Below are positions 41,597-50,174 of a stretch of DNA of 64,000 bases, piece by piece. The translations under genes were made by a program, and so were the position numbers. The DNA comes from Pseudonocardia hierapolitana (GTDB lineage: Bacteria > Actinomycetota > Actinomycetes > Mycobacteriales > Pseudonocardiaceae). The notes below the pieces were generated by a model. The model ran no database searches. It was not told where the DNA came from and was given only the letters and a program-made list of their open reading frames with translations. How positions within the stretch are numbered: position 1 is the stretch's first letter; each line of letters begins with the position of its first letter. The DNA lies in contig NZ_VIWU01000001.1 of the NCBI RefSeq assembly GCF_007994075.1, positions 5,952,001 through 6,016,000 of the forward strand, written 5' to 3'.

Positions 41597-42919
41597 ATGC
41601 CCTCGCCCGTGCTGTCCCGCCGTCTCCTCCTGCGCTCCGCCCTCGGAGCGGGCGCCCTCGGTCTCGGCCTCGCCGCCTGTGGTGAGGGAACGACGACGTC
41701 GCTGCCGGCCGCCGCTCCCGCCGACCTCAGGGGCGCCACGATCCGGGCGATGGTCAACCAGCCGCACGTGCTGGCGTTCACGCAGCTGCTCGCCCCGGCG
41801 TTCGAGCGCGAGTTCGGCGGCAGGCTCGAGACCACGGCCGTGCCCTACGACCAGCTCACCAGCCAGCAGATCCTGGACGTGCAGGGCGGCGCAGGGCAGT
41901 TCGACGTGTTCGACTACTTCTACTTCGGTCTCGGCGCGCTGGTCGACGCCGGCGCGCTGGTCGACCTCACCGACCAGCTCGCGGCCACCGACACGTCGGA
42001 TTTCCTGCCCACCGTCTACGACGCCTACACGCTGCTCGACGGCCGCCGCTACGGCGTGCCGTTCGACGGCGACGTGCACGTCCTCTACTACAACCGCGAG
42101 GTCTTCGAGACCTACGGCCTCACGCCGCCGAACACGTGGGACGAGTACGACGCCGCCGCGCGCACGATCACCGAGCACAGCGGCGGCTCCGTCTACGGTG
42201 CCGTGGTCGAGGGCCAGCAGGTTCCGATGATCCTCGGCTGCTCGTTCATCAACCGGCTCGCCGGCTACGGCGGCGCGCTCGTCGGGCCGGACGGTGCCCC
42301 GACGCTCACCTCCGACGTGGCGCATCGGGCGCTGCAGCACCTGGTCGACGTCGACCCCTACGCGCTGCCGACCCCGCTGCAGGTCGGTTTCGACCAGGCC
42401 AACTCGGCGTTCCTGTCGGGGCAGGCCGCGATGCTCGACACCTGGACCGACCTCGGGCTGAAGGCACAGGACCCGGCGAGTTCGAAGATCGTCGACAAGT
42501 GGGGCGTGGTGCCGCTCCCTGTCGGTGGCGGCAACACCGAGCACCGCACCGCACTGAACGCCGGCTTCGGCCTGGGCGTCTCCACCGCCGCGAAGGACCC
42601 GGCGGTGGCGGCCGCGTTCGTCACGTGGGCCACGGACCCCACGCGCAACCTGCTGCTCGCGAGCACCGCGGGTTCGGGCATCGACCCGGCTCGGCGCAGC
42701 ACGCTCGGCTCCCCGGACTACGCGAAGGTGAGCGCACCGGCCACCGACGTGATCAAGGCGGGCCTGGAGGGATCCCCGCTGGTCTGGCCGAAGGACAAGC
42801 ACGCGCCCCGGCTGCTGCAGGACCTCGTCGACCAGCTGGCGCTCGCCATCGCAGGTACCCAGACGCCGCAGCAGTCCCTGGCCAACGCCCAGGCGAGCTG
42901 GGAGCGGGCGCTCACATGA
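41597..42919 (+). CDS. ABC substrate-binding lipoprotein (CUT1-like, SBP family 1)
   Basis: A 440-residue lipoprotein with a twin-arginine-like leader (SRRLLLRSALGAGALGLGLAACG) and lipobox LAAC near residue 27. The mature protein follows extracellular solute-binding family 1: ATIRAMVNQPHVLAFTQLLAPAFEREFGG, YDQLTSQQILDVQGGAGQFDVFDYFYF, YGVPFDGDVHVLYYNREVFETYGLTPPNTWDEY. Such proteins normally bind sugars, polyols, polyamines or phosphonate/thiamine-like ligands. Position behind a cysteine-type leader and before Dsz/Sfn-like enzymes suggests an organosulfur ligand. The stop overlaps the ATG of a bridging micro-ORF. Confidence 0.9.
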   Translation: MPSPVLSRRLLLRSALGAGALGLGLAACGEGTTTSLPAAAPADLRGATIRAMVNQPHVLAFTQLLAPAFEREFGGRLETTAVPYDQLTSQQILDVQGGAGQFDVFDYFYFGLGALVDAGALVDLTDQLAATDTSDFLPTVYDAYTLLDGRRYGVPFDGDVHVLYYNREVFETYGLTPPNTWDEYDAAARTITEHSGGSVYGAVVEGQQVPMILGCSFINRLAGYGGALVGPDGAPTLTSDVAHRALQHLVDVDPYALPTPLQVGFDQANSAFLSGQAAMLDTWTDLGLKAQDPASSKIVDKWGVVPLPVGGGNTEHRTALNAGFGLGVSTAAKDPAVAAAFVTWATDPTRNLLLASTAGSGIDPARRSTLGSPDYAKVSAPATDVIKAGLEGSPLVWPKDKHAPRLLQDLVDQLALAIAGTQTPQQSLANAQASWERALT

Positions 42920-42960
42920 CCCCCGCCGACGTGCTCTTTCCCGCGGAGGCGGCATCGTGA
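42916..42960 (+). CDS. Bridging micro-ORF between binding protein and permease
   Basis: A 14-residue ORF, MTPADVLFPAEAAS (ATG 42916, TGA 42958-42960). The ATG overlaps the binding-protein stop (ATGA) and the stop overlaps the permease GTG (GTGA). It precisely fills the 37-base gap between two genes whose neighbours otherwise overlap, the same arrangement as the micro-ORF at 34312. GCGGAGGCGG inside it may serve as the permease's ribosome site. Whether the peptide is stable or functional is unknown. Confidence 0.45.
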   Translation: MTPADVLFPAEAAS

Positions 42961-43892
42961 CAGCTCTGGTCGAGCGCCCGCCGACCCGCGCTCCGGCGCC
43001 CCACGCGCCCGCGCAACCGGGGCGGGGACGGCACCGCGTCCCACGATGGCTCGCCGTCCCCGCCGTGGTGTCGCTGCTGATCACGGGTCTCTACCCGGCG
43101 GTGGCGGGGATCGCGCTGGCCGTCACCGACTCGTCGCTGGCCCGGCCGCTGCGCGAGCTCGTCGGGTTCGGCAACTTCGTGGCGGCGGCCGAGTCGGTGG
43201 CGTTCGGCGGCTCGCTGCTGCGTTCGGCGCTGTTCGCGGTGCTGGCCACCCTGCTCGCGGTGCTGGCGGGCGTGGCCGGTGCGCTCGCGCTGCACGCCCG
43301 GGGCGGCCGGTTCGGGCTGCTGGGTGCCGTGTTGCTGCTGCCGATGGTCACGCCGCCGGTCTCGGTCGGCGTGGCGTGGAAGCTGCTGCTCGCCCCGGTC
43401 GGCGGCGGGCTCACCGGGCTGTGGGAGGCCATCGGCATCGGCGGGTTCAACCCGCTCGGCACCGGCGCGGGGGCGTTCACGACGCTCGTGTTGATCCACG
43501 CCTGGCAGTGGGCGCCGCTGGTGCTGCTGCTGGTCCACGCCGCCCTGCTCGGGGTGCCTGCCGAGCTGTGGGAGGCCGCTGCACTCGACGGCGCGGGCTG
43601 GTGGCGCACGCTCCGGTCCGTCGTGGGGCCGGTCGTCGCCCCGACGGTGGTGGCCGCGGCCGTGCTGCAGTTGGTGATCGCGTTCAAGGTGTTCGACCTG
43701 GTCGCCGTCGTCACCGCGGGCGGGCCGGGCTTCTCGACGATCGTCGCGGGCTTCGAGGTGTTCCGCACGGCGTTCCGCGGCAGCTTCGAAGTGGGCACGG
43801 CCGCGGCCGAGACGATCGTGCTGGGCGTGCTCGTCGGCCTGGTGCTCGGCGCTGCCGGCCTGGTGACCCGCCGGATCCGGGAGGACACGTGA
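42957..43892 (+). CDS. ABC transporter permease (CUT1-like, MalF type)
   Basis: A 311-residue membrane protein starting at GTG 42957. It has PRWLAVPAVVSLLITGLYPAVAGIALAVTDSSL, LLPMVTPPVSVGVAWKLLLAPVGGGLTGLWEAIG and the EAA loop ELWEAAALDGAGWWRTLRSVVGPVVAPTVVAAAVLQLVIAFKVFDLVAVVTAGGPGFST, typical of carbohydrate-uptake-type-1 permeases. About six membrane segments. Its partner is the next gene. No ATPase is encoded in this operon, so a shared ATPase from elsewhere is required. Confidence 0.92.
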   Translation: MTALVERPPTRAPAPHAPAQPGRGRHRVPRWLAVPAVVSLLITGLYPAVAGIALAVTDSSLARPLRELVGFGNFVAAAESVAFGGSLLRSALFAVLATLLAVLAGVAGALALHARGGRFGLLGAVLLLPMVTPPVSVGVAWKLLLAPVGGGLTGLWEAIGIGGFNPLGTGAGAFTTLVLIHAWQWAPLVLLLVHAALLGVPAELWEAAALDGAGWWRTLRSVVGPVVAPTVVAAAVLQLVIAFKVFDLVAVVTAGGPGFSTIVAGFEVFRTAFRGSFEVGTAAAETIVLGVLVGLVLGAAGLVTRRIREDT

Positions 43893-44692
43893 GGGCCGCG
43901 GTCTCCCGCGGGGTGCTCGCGCTCGCCGCTCTCCTGGCGGTCGCTCCCGTCGTGTTCCTCGGGTCGCTCTCGCTCCGCGGCGTCGACGACGTGCAGAACG
44001 GCGGCTGGCTGCCCGAGCGGGTGCGCTGGGACAACTGGCCGGCCGCGTTCCAGACGGTGCCGCTCGCGCAGATGCTCGCCAACTCGTGGGTGGTCGCGAT
44101 CGGCGCCACCCTGCTCACCGCGTTGATCGCCGTGCCAACCGCCTACGTCACGGCCCGCGCCGGCCGGTCGGGCAAGCGCCTCTACTCCGCGCTGCTCGCG
44201 GCCTACTGCGCCCCGCCGGTCGTCGCGGTCCTGCCCCTGTACTTCCTGCTGAAGTCCGTCGGGCTGACGAACTCGGTGGTCGGGCTCGTCCTGGTCAACG
44301 GGCTGGCGAACGTGCCGGTGGCGGTGTGGCTGCTCGACGGGTTCGTCCGCCGCGTGCCGGCCGAGGTGGAGGAGGCGGCCTGGGTGGACGGGCTCTCGGT
44401 CGCGGCCGGGCTGCGGCGGATCGTGCTGCCGCTGATCGTGCCGGGACTGGTCGCGGCGTCGCTGGTCTGCTTCTTCCTCGCCTACAACGAGTTCCTCTTC
44501 GCGGTGTCGTTCGCCCAGTCCCCGTCGGCGCAGACGCTGACGGTGGGCCTCTCGCTCTTCCAGGGCGACCGCACCGTGCAGTTCGGGCAGCAGGCGGCGG
44601 CCTCGCTCGTCGCGATCGTGCCCGTGTACGTCCTCGCCGTCCTCGCCCAGCGCGCGCTGGTGGGCGGCCTGTCCCAGGGAGCGGTCAAGTGA
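43889..44692 (+). CDS. ABC transporter permease (CUT1-like, MalG type)
   Basis: A 267-residue membrane protein starting at GTG 43889 (GTGA overlap). The N-terminal hydrophobic segment GVLALAALLAVAPVVFLGSLSLRG is followed by NSWVVAIGATLLTALIAVPTAYVTARAGRSGKRLYSALLAAYCAPPVVAVLPLYFLLKSVGLTNSVVGLVLVNGLANVPVAVWLLDGFVRRVPAEVEEAAWVDGLS, the MalG-like EAA region. It ends shortly before a DszA-like gene, with which it overlaps as GTGA. Forms the channel with the 42957 permease. Confidence 0.92.
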   Translation: MRAAVSRGVLALAALLAVAPVVFLGSLSLRGVDDVQNGGWLPERVRWDNWPAAFQTVPLAQMLANSWVVAIGATLLTALIAVPTAYVTARAGRSGKRLYSALLAAYCAPPVVAVLPLYFLLKSVGLTNSVVGLVLVNGLANVPVAVWLLDGFVRRVPAEVEEAAWVDGLSVAAGLRRIVLPLIVPGLVAASLVCFFLAYNEFLFAVSFAQSPSAQTLTVGLSLFQGDRTVQFGQQAAASLVAIVPVYVLAVLAQRALVGGLSQGAVK

Positions 44693-46083
44693 CGCCCAGA
44701 GAAGAACAGCGCAGAATCCATCTCAACGCGTTCGACATGACCTGCGCCGGTCACCAGTCGCCGGGGCTGTGGCGCCATCCCGACGATCAGTCCCACCGCT
44801 ACCGCGACCTGCGCTACTGGACCGACCTCGCCCAGCTCCTCGAACGCGGCGGCTTCACCAGCCTGTTCATCGCGGACGTGCTCGGGATCTACGACGTCTA
44901 CCGCGGCGGCCCCGAGACCGCGATCCGCGACGGCGCACAGGTGCCGGTGGGCGATCCGACGCTCGCCGTGCCGGCGATGGCCGCCGTCACCGAGCACCTC
45001 GGCTTCGGCGTGACGGTGTCGCTGACCTACGAGAAGCCGTACGCGTTCGCCCGCCGGTTCGCCACGCTCGACCACTACACGCAGGGCCGGATCGCCTGGA
45101 ACGTCGTGACCTCGTACCTGGAGTCGGCCGCCCGCAACCTCGGCCTGGAGCACCAGGTGCCCCACGACGAGCGCTACGAGGTGGCCGAGGAGTTCATGGA
45201 GGTCGTCTACAAGCTCTGGGAGGGATCCTGGGAGGACGACGCCGTGCGCCTCGACAAGGCCGCCGGCGTCTACGCCGACCCGGAGAAGGTGCACCCGATC
45301 GGCCACCACGGCCGCTACTTCCACGTCCCTGGCATCGGCCTCACCGAACCGTCGCCGCAGCGCACGCCGGTGATCTTCCAGGCGGGCGCGTCGCCGCGCG
45401 GTCGCCGGTTCGCCGCAGCGCACGCCGAGGGCATCTTCACCACCGCCACCCGTCCGGAGATCCTCGGCCGGTCGATCGCCGCCACCCGCGCTCTCGCCGC
45501 CGAGCTGGGCCGGGACCCGCGCTCGATCAAGTTCTTCTCCCTGATGACGGTGATCACCGCGCCCACCGACGAGGAGGCGCAGGCCAAGTACGAGGAGTAC
45601 CGCCGCCACGTCAGCCTCGAGGGCGCGCTCACCCTCTACGGCGGCTGGAGCGGGCTCGACCTGTCCACGATGGACCCGGACGAGCCGCTGCGGTACGCCG
45701 AGACCGAGGCCGTGCGCAGCGCCGTCGAGGCCTTCACCACCGTCGACCCGGACCGCGACTGGACGCCGCGCGACATCGCCGAGTGGGTCGGCATCGGCGG
45801 CATGGGCGTCGTGGTGGTCGGTAGCCCGCAGACGGTCGCGGACGAGATGGAGCGCTGGGTCGAGGTCGCCGACGTCGACGGGTTCAACCTCGCCTACGCG
45901 ATCACGCCCGGCACGTTCGAAGACCTCGTCGAGCTGGTCGTGCCGGAGCTGCGCCGCCGCGGCCTGCTTCCCGAGCACTACGCGGGCCGCACCTTGCGCG
46001 AGCGGCTCCACGGGCCGGGGCAGGTGCGGCTGCGCGACGACCACCCGGGGTCCAGGTTCGCCGCGAAGGCGGTGGCGCGATGA
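44689..46083 (+). CDS. DszA/NtaA-like FMN-dependent monooxygenase
   Basis: A 464-residue luciferase-fold enzyme starting at GTG 44689. The DszA pattern is clear: RRIHLNAFDMTCAGHQSPGLWRHPDDQSHRYRDLRYWTDLAQLLERGGFTSLFIADVLG, AVTEHLGFGVTVSLTYEKPYAFARRFATLDHYTQGRIAWNVVTSYLESAARNLGLE, HDERYEVAEEFMEVVYKLWEGSWEDDAVRLDKAAGVYADPEKVHPIGHHGRYFHVPG and QRTPVIFQAGASPRGRRFAA. DszA converts dibenzothiophene sulfone to a sulfinate; relatives act on many amines and sulfones. Next to SfnB and a DszC-like protein it likely performs the C-S cleaving step. Flavin reductases are not in this operon. Confidence 0.92.
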   Translation: MTPREEQRRIHLNAFDMTCAGHQSPGLWRHPDDQSHRYRDLRYWTDLAQLLERGGFTSLFIADVLGIYDVYRGGPETAIRDGAQVPVGDPTLAVPAMAAVTEHLGFGVTVSLTYEKPYAFARRFATLDHYTQGRIAWNVVTSYLESAARNLGLEHQVPHDERYEVAEEFMEVVYKLWEGSWEDDAVRLDKAAGVYADPEKVHPIGHHGRYFHVPGIGLTEPSPQRTPVIFQAGASPRGRRFAAAHAEGIFTTATRPEILGRSIAATRALAAELGRDPRSIKFFSLMTVITAPTDEEAQAKYEEYRRHVSLEGALTLYGGWSGLDLSTMDPDEPLRYAETEAVRSAVEAFTTVDPDRDWTPRDIAEWVGIGGMGVVVVGSPQTVADEMERWVEVADVDGFNLAYAITPGTFEDLVELVVPELRRRGLLPEHYAGRTLRERLHGPGQVRLRDDHPGSRFAAKAVAR

Positions 46084-47273
46084 CCACGACCGCCGTTCCC
46101 GTGATCACCGACGACGCCCGGGCGCTCGCCGTGGCCCGCGACCTCGCCGCCGATCTCGCCCCCGGCGACAGCGAGCGGGACGCGCAGCGGAGGCTGCCCC
46201 GCGCCGAGGTCGCCGCGCTCGCCGCGTCCGGGCTGCTCGGCGTGACCGTGCCCCGCGCGTTCGGCGGCGCGGACGTCTCGGCCCGCACGATGGGCGAGCT
46301 CATGGCGATCCTCTCCGAGGGGGACGCGAGCGTCGGGCAGATCCCACAGAACCACTACTTCTTCGTCCAGGTGCTGCGCGAGGCCGGTAGCGCCGCCCAG
46401 CAGGAGTTCTTCTTCGCCGAGGTGCTCGCCGGGCGGCACTTCGGCAACGCGCTCTCGGAGCGGAACACCCGCACACCCGGCGAGTACGCCATCCGGTTCG
46501 AGCCCCGCGCGGGCGGCGACGTGCTGATCGACGGCACGAAGTACTACGCCACCGGCTCGCCGTTCGCGCCCTGGATCCCGATCTACGCCAACGACCCCGA
46601 TGACCGCAAGGTCGCCGCCTGGGTGCCTGCCGACGCGCCCGGCGTCACCGTCGAGGACGACTGGCACGGGATGGGGCAGCGCACGACCGGCAGCGGCACC
46701 GTGCGGTTCGAGCAGGTCGTGATCCCGTCGGACTGGGTGGTGCCGGTCTGGACGATGTTCGAGGGGCCGGAGGTGTTCGGCGCGTTCGGCAACTACCTGC
46801 ACGCCGGGATCGACCTCGGCATCGCGCGGGCGGCGTTGCGCGACGGGAAGGACCTGATCCGGCGCCTCGCCCGGCCCGGCGCCGAGTCCACCGCGGCCCG
46901 GCCGGCAGAGGATCCGCTGGTCGTCCACGAGTTCGGCGAGCTGGCCCTGCGCGTGCGCACCGCGGCCGCCCTGCTGCACGAGGCGGGCGACGCGATCGAC
47001 GCGGCGCGGGCGAACCTCTCCGTCGAGTCCGCCGCGGAGGCGTCGCTCGCGGTCGCGGCGGCACGGGCCGAGACCGACCGGGCCGCCGTGAGCGTGGCCA
47101 GCGACGTGTTCGCCCTCATCGGCAGCCGGGCCACCGCGAACGAGCTGAACCTGCACCGGCACTGGCGCAACGCCCGCACCCACACGCTGCACGACCCGCG
47201 CCGGATGAAGATCCAGCACATCGGCAACCACGCCCTCAACGACGTCCCGCCGCCACCCAGCGGCCTGATCTGA
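46080..47273 (+). CDS. sfnB: SfnB-family sulfur acquisition oxidoreductase
   Basis: A 397-residue acyl-CoA-dehydrogenase-fold flavoprotein. The SfnB wording is evident: VITDDARALAVARDLAADLAPGDSERDAQRRLPRAEVAALAASGLLGVTVPRAFGGADVS, GDASVGQIPQNHYFFVQVLREAGS, FFFAEVLAGRHFGNALSERNTRT, DGTKYYATGSPFAPW and ELNLHRHWRNARTHTLHDPRRMK. These proteins are flavin monooxygenases rather than acyl-CoA dehydrogenases and are induced in sulfur starvation (dimethyl sulfone use in Pseudomonas). ATG 46080 overlaps the DszA-like stop. It probably oxidises a sulfide or sulfoxide upstream of the DszA-like step. Confidence 0.93.
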   Translation: MTTTAVPVITDDARALAVARDLAADLAPGDSERDAQRRLPRAEVAALAASGLLGVTVPRAFGGADVSARTMGELMAILSEGDASVGQIPQNHYFFVQVLREAGSAAQQEFFFAEVLAGRHFGNALSERNTRTPGEYAIRFEPRAGGDVLIDGTKYYATGSPFAPWIPIYANDPDDRKVAAWVPADAPGVTVEDDWHGMGQRTTGSGTVRFEQVVIPSDWVVPVWTMFEGPEVFGAFGNYLHAGIDLGIARAALRDGKDLIRRLARPGAESTAARPAEDPLVVHEFGELALRVRTAAALLHEAGDAIDAARANLSVESAAEASLAVAAARAETDRAAVSVASDVFALIGSRATANELNLHRHWRNARTHTLHDPRRMKIQHIGNHALNDVPPPPSGLI

Positions 47274-47283
47274 GGGCCCGGTC

Positions 47284-48450
47284 ATGACCCTCACCCACGA
47301 GCAGGCCGTCGAGGCGGCCCGCGGCGTCGCCGCCGTCATCGCGAAGGACGCGCTGGAGCGCGACCGGGCGAACGCCGAGCCGCTCGCCGAGGCTCAGCTG
47401 CTGCGGGACGCAGGCCTCCCCGCCCTCCTGCTGCCGACGTCCGTCGGCGGTGCGGGCCTCGGCTGGACCACCGCGCTGCGCGTGGTCCGCGAGATCGCGG
47501 TGGCCGACGGCTCGATCGCGCAGCTGCTCGGCTACCACTACGTCAACGTGGCCAACCTGTGGTGGGTCGGCGGCGTCGAGCGCTGGGGCAGGCGCTCCGC
47601 CGAGGAGCAGTGGCTGTGGGGCGACGCGGTCAACCCGACCGACCCCGACCTGGTGCTCACCCCGGACGGCGACGGCTACCGCCTGAACGGGCGCAAGAAC
47701 TTCGCCACCGGGGTCTCGTCCGGGGACGCGTCGGTCGTCGCGGGAGCCGTCGAGGGCACCGGCGAGCCGCTGCTCGTCGTCGTGCCGCTCGGCACGGAGG
47801 GGCTCGCGACGGGCGGCGACTGGGACAACCTCGGCCAGCGCCTCTCGGCCAGCGGAAGCGTCACGTTCACCGACGTCGTGATCACCCCGGAGCAGGTGCT
47901 CGGCGGGATCGGCCCCGACGCGGCGACCCCGCGGTCCTCGCTCGTCACCCCCGCGATCCAGGCCGTGTTCGGGGCGTTCTACCTCGGCGTCGCGCAGGGT
48001 GCGCTCGCCACGGCACGCGACTACACCCGCAGCACCTCGCGGCCGTGGCTGCTCTCGGACAGCCCGAGCGCCACCGCCGACCCGTACGTGCTCGCCACCT
48101 ACGGCCGGCTCGTCGCGGCGACGCGGGCGGTAGAGGCACTCGCCGACGCCGTGGCCGACCACCTCGACCGCGCCGACGTCGCGGGCGGCGCCCTCACCTG
48201 GGACGCCCGCGGCGAGCTCGCCGAGCACGTGGCCGCCCTCAAGGTGGTGGCCACCGACGTCGCGCTCGACGTCACCAGCACGATCTTCGAGGTGACCGGG
48301 GCCCGCGCGACCAGCAACGCCGTGGGGCTCGACCGGTTCTGGCGCAACGTCCGCACCCACACCTTGCACGACCCGGTTGCCTACAAGCGCCGCGAGGTGG
48401 GCGATCATTACCTCAACGGCACCTACCCGCCGTTCACGCTCTACACATGA
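47284..48450 (+). CDS. DszC-like flavin-dependent monooxygenase
   Basis: A 388-residue acyl-CoA-dehydrogenase-fold protein with strong DszC resemblance. It has ARGVAAVIAKDALERDRANAEPLAEAQLLRDAGLPALLLPTSVGGAGLGWTTALRVVREIAVADGSIAQLLGYHYVN, YRLNGRKNFATGVSSGD, WDNLGQRLSASGSVTF, AIQAVFGAFYLGVAQGALATARDYTR and the ending GLDRFWRNVRTHTLHDPVAYKRREVGDHYLNGTYPPF. DszC oxidises dibenzothiophene to the sulfone in two steps with FMNH2. Ten bases follow the SfnB stop. Two enzymes of this fold in one operon suggest two successive S-oxidations or two substrates. Confidence 0.92.
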   Translation: MTLTHEQAVEAARGVAAVIAKDALERDRANAEPLAEAQLLRDAGLPALLLPTSVGGAGLGWTTALRVVREIAVADGSIAQLLGYHYVNVANLWWVGGVERWGRRSAEEQWLWGDAVNPTDPDLVLTPDGDGYRLNGRKNFATGVSSGDASVVAGAVEGTGEPLLVVVPLGTEGLATGGDWDNLGQRLSASGSVTFTDVVITPEQVLGGIGPDAATPRSSLVTPAIQAVFGAFYLGVAQGALATARDYTRSTSRPWLLSDSPSATADPYVLATYGRLVAATRAVEALADAVADHLDRADVAGGALTWDARGELAEHVAALKVVATDVALDVTSTIFEVTGARATSNAVGLDRFWRNVRTHTLHDPVAYKRREVGDHYLNGTYPPFTLYT

Positions 48451-48466
48451 TCCTCTCGGGGGGCGG

Positions 48467-49354
48467 ATGGCCGGCAGGCGGCAGGGAGCGCGTCGTGACA
48501 CGCGTACGGCCTACCTGCTGCTCGGCCCCAGCCTGTTCGGGATCAGCGCGTTCCTGGTTCTGCCGATCCTCGTGGTGGCATGGCTCGCGCTGCAACGCTG
48601 GGACCTGATCGGCCCGCGCACGTTCGTCGGGCTCGACAACGTCGTGGCGGTGGCCGCGGACGGGCGGTTCGCGCGCTCCCTGCTGATCACGGCGGTGTTC
48701 GTGGCGATCGTGATCCCGGCGCAGACGGTGCTCGGCCTGGTCGCGGCGCTGCTGCTGAACCGCGGGCTGCGCGGCTCGGCCGCGTTCCGGGTGCTGTACG
48801 TGCTGCCGTGGATCTGCGCGCCGCTCGTGCTCGGCGTCGTGTGGCGCTGGGTCCTCGCCCCCACCGACGGCGCGCTCAACGCGCTGATCGGCCGCCGCGT
48901 CGAGTGGCTCGCCGATCCGGTGCTCGCGCTCCCGTCGGTGGCGGCGGTGACGGTGTGGACGCACGTCGGCTACGTCGCGCTGTTCTTCTCCGCCGGGCTG
49001 CGCGCGATCCCGGACACCGTGCACGAGGCCGCGATGCTCGACGGCGCGGGCGCCGGGCAGCGTTTCTGGCGGATCACGCTGCCGCTGCTGCGGCCCACGA
49101 CGTTCTTCGTACTGGTCACCCAGATCATCGCGACCTTCCAGGTGTTCGACTCGGTCTACGCGCTCACGCCCGACGGCGGTCCGCAGGGTGTCACCGACGT
49201 CGTCGCCGGGCGGATCTACTACGAGGCGTTCGAGCAGCGCGCCGTCGGGCAGGCAGCGGTGATGGCGCTGGTGCTGTTCGTGCTGCTCGTCGTGGTCACC
49301 CTCGTCCAGCAGCGGTGGTTCTCCCGCCGCACGACCTACGACCTGTCGACATGA
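48467..49354 (+). CDS. ABC transporter permease (second CUT1-like set, MalF type)
   Basis: A 295-residue membrane protein. ATG 48467 gives MAGRRQGARRDTRTAYLLLGPSLFGISAFLVLPILVVAWLALQRWDLIGPRTFVGLDN, the standard MalF-like opening, followed by FRVLYVLPWICAPLVLGVVWRWVLAPTDGALNAL and the EAA loop VHEAAMLDGAGAGQRFWRITLPLLRPTTFFVLVTQIIATFQVFDSVYALTPDGGPQ. It lies 16 bases after the DszC-like stop. An ORF beginning at 48447 in another frame overlaps it and is judged spurious. Confidence 0.9.
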   Translation: MAGRRQGARRDTRTAYLLLGPSLFGISAFLVLPILVVAWLALQRWDLIGPRTFVGLDNVVAVAADGRFARSLLITAVFVAIVIPAQTVLGLVAALLLNRGLRGSAAFRVLYVLPWICAPLVLGVVWRWVLAPTDGALNALIGRRVEWLADPVLALPSVAAVTVWTHVGYVALFFSAGLRAIPDTVHEAAMLDGAGAGQRFWRITLPLLRPTTFFVLVTQIIATFQVFDSVYALTPDGGPQGVTDVVAGRIYYEAFEQRAVGQAAVMALVLFVLLVVVTLVQQRWFSRRTTYDLST

Positions 49355-50163
49355 GAACCGCCGGAACGTACCTGCTCCTGGTGCTGGGGGCGGTCGTGAC
49401 GCTCGCCCCGTTCCTGCTGAGCGTGCAGACGGCCCTGAAGTCGCCGCAGCAGTTCGCGTCGGAGCCCGTGCTCACCCCGCCCGCCCCGCCGACGCTGGAG
49501 AACTTCGCCGAGCTGTTCGGCGACCGCTACGACTTCGTGTCGCCGACGGTGGTCACCGCGCAGGTCGTGGCCGTGATCCTGCTCGGCCAGTTGGTGTTCT
49601 CGGTGTTCGCCGCGTACGCGTTCGCGCGGTTGCGCTTCCCCGGCCGCGACGCGCTGTTCTGGCTGTACGTCGCCACGCTGATGGTGCCGCAGATCGTCAC
49701 GATCATCCCGCTGTACGCCGTGTTCGCCGACCTCGGCATCCGCAACACGTTCTGGGCGCTCGTGCTGCCGTACGTCTTCGGGCACCCGTACGGGATCTTC
49801 CTGCTGCGCGAGTACTTCAAGGGCATCCCCGGCGACCTGCTCGACGCCGCGAAGCTCGACGGCGCAGGCACCCCGCGGATCCTGTGGCACGTCGTGGTGC
49901 CGGTGAGCAGGCCGATCCTCGCGACGCTCGCGATCATCACGGTGGTCACCCACTGGAACAACTTCCTGTGGCCACTGGTGATCACCAGTGGCCGGCAGTG
50001 GCAGGTGCTGACGGTGGCGACCTCGGCGCTGCAGTCGCAGTACAACTCCAACTGGACGATCGTCATGGCCGCCACGACGATCGCCATCCTGCCGCTCACG
50101 ATCCTGTTCCTGGCGTTCCAGCGCCACGTCGTCCGCTCGATCACGATCACCGGGTTCCGGTAG
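49351..50163 (+). CDS. ABC transporter permease (second CUT1-like set, MalG type)
   Basis: A 270-residue membrane protein overlapping the previous stop as ATGA. It has TAGTYLLLVLGAVVTLAPFLLSVQTALKSPQQFASEPVLTPPAPPTLENFAELF, FARLRFPGRDALFWLYVATLMVPQIVTIIPLYAVFADLGIRNTFWALVLPYVFGHPYGIFLLREYFKGIPGDLLDAAKLDGAGTPRILWHVVVPVSRPILATLAIITVVTHWNNFLWPLVI, a textbook MalG-type permease. Eleven bases separate it from the following binding-protein gene. With 48467 and 50175 it makes a second importer without its own ATPase. Confidence 0.93.
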   Translation: MRTAGTYLLLVLGAVVTLAPFLLSVQTALKSPQQFASEPVLTPPAPPTLENFAELFGDRYDFVSPTVVTAQVVAVILLGQLVFSVFAAYAFARLRFPGRDALFWLYVATLMVPQIVTIIPLYAVFADLGIRNTFWALVLPYVFGHPYGIFLLREYFKGIPGDLLDAAKLDGAGTPRILWHVVVPVSRPILATLAIITVVTHWNNFLWPLVITSGRQWQVLTVATSALQSQYNSNWTIVMAATTIAILPLTILFLAFQRHVVRSITITGFR

Positions 50164-50174
50164 GGGGTCCTGAA

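Noticed and set aside
48447..48608. 53-codon ORF overlapping the DszC-like stop by ATGA
   Set aside because: It runs over the start of the permease gene and its product is Cys/Ser/Arg-rich nonsense; unlike the two bridging micro-ORFs it does not end at the next start codon.
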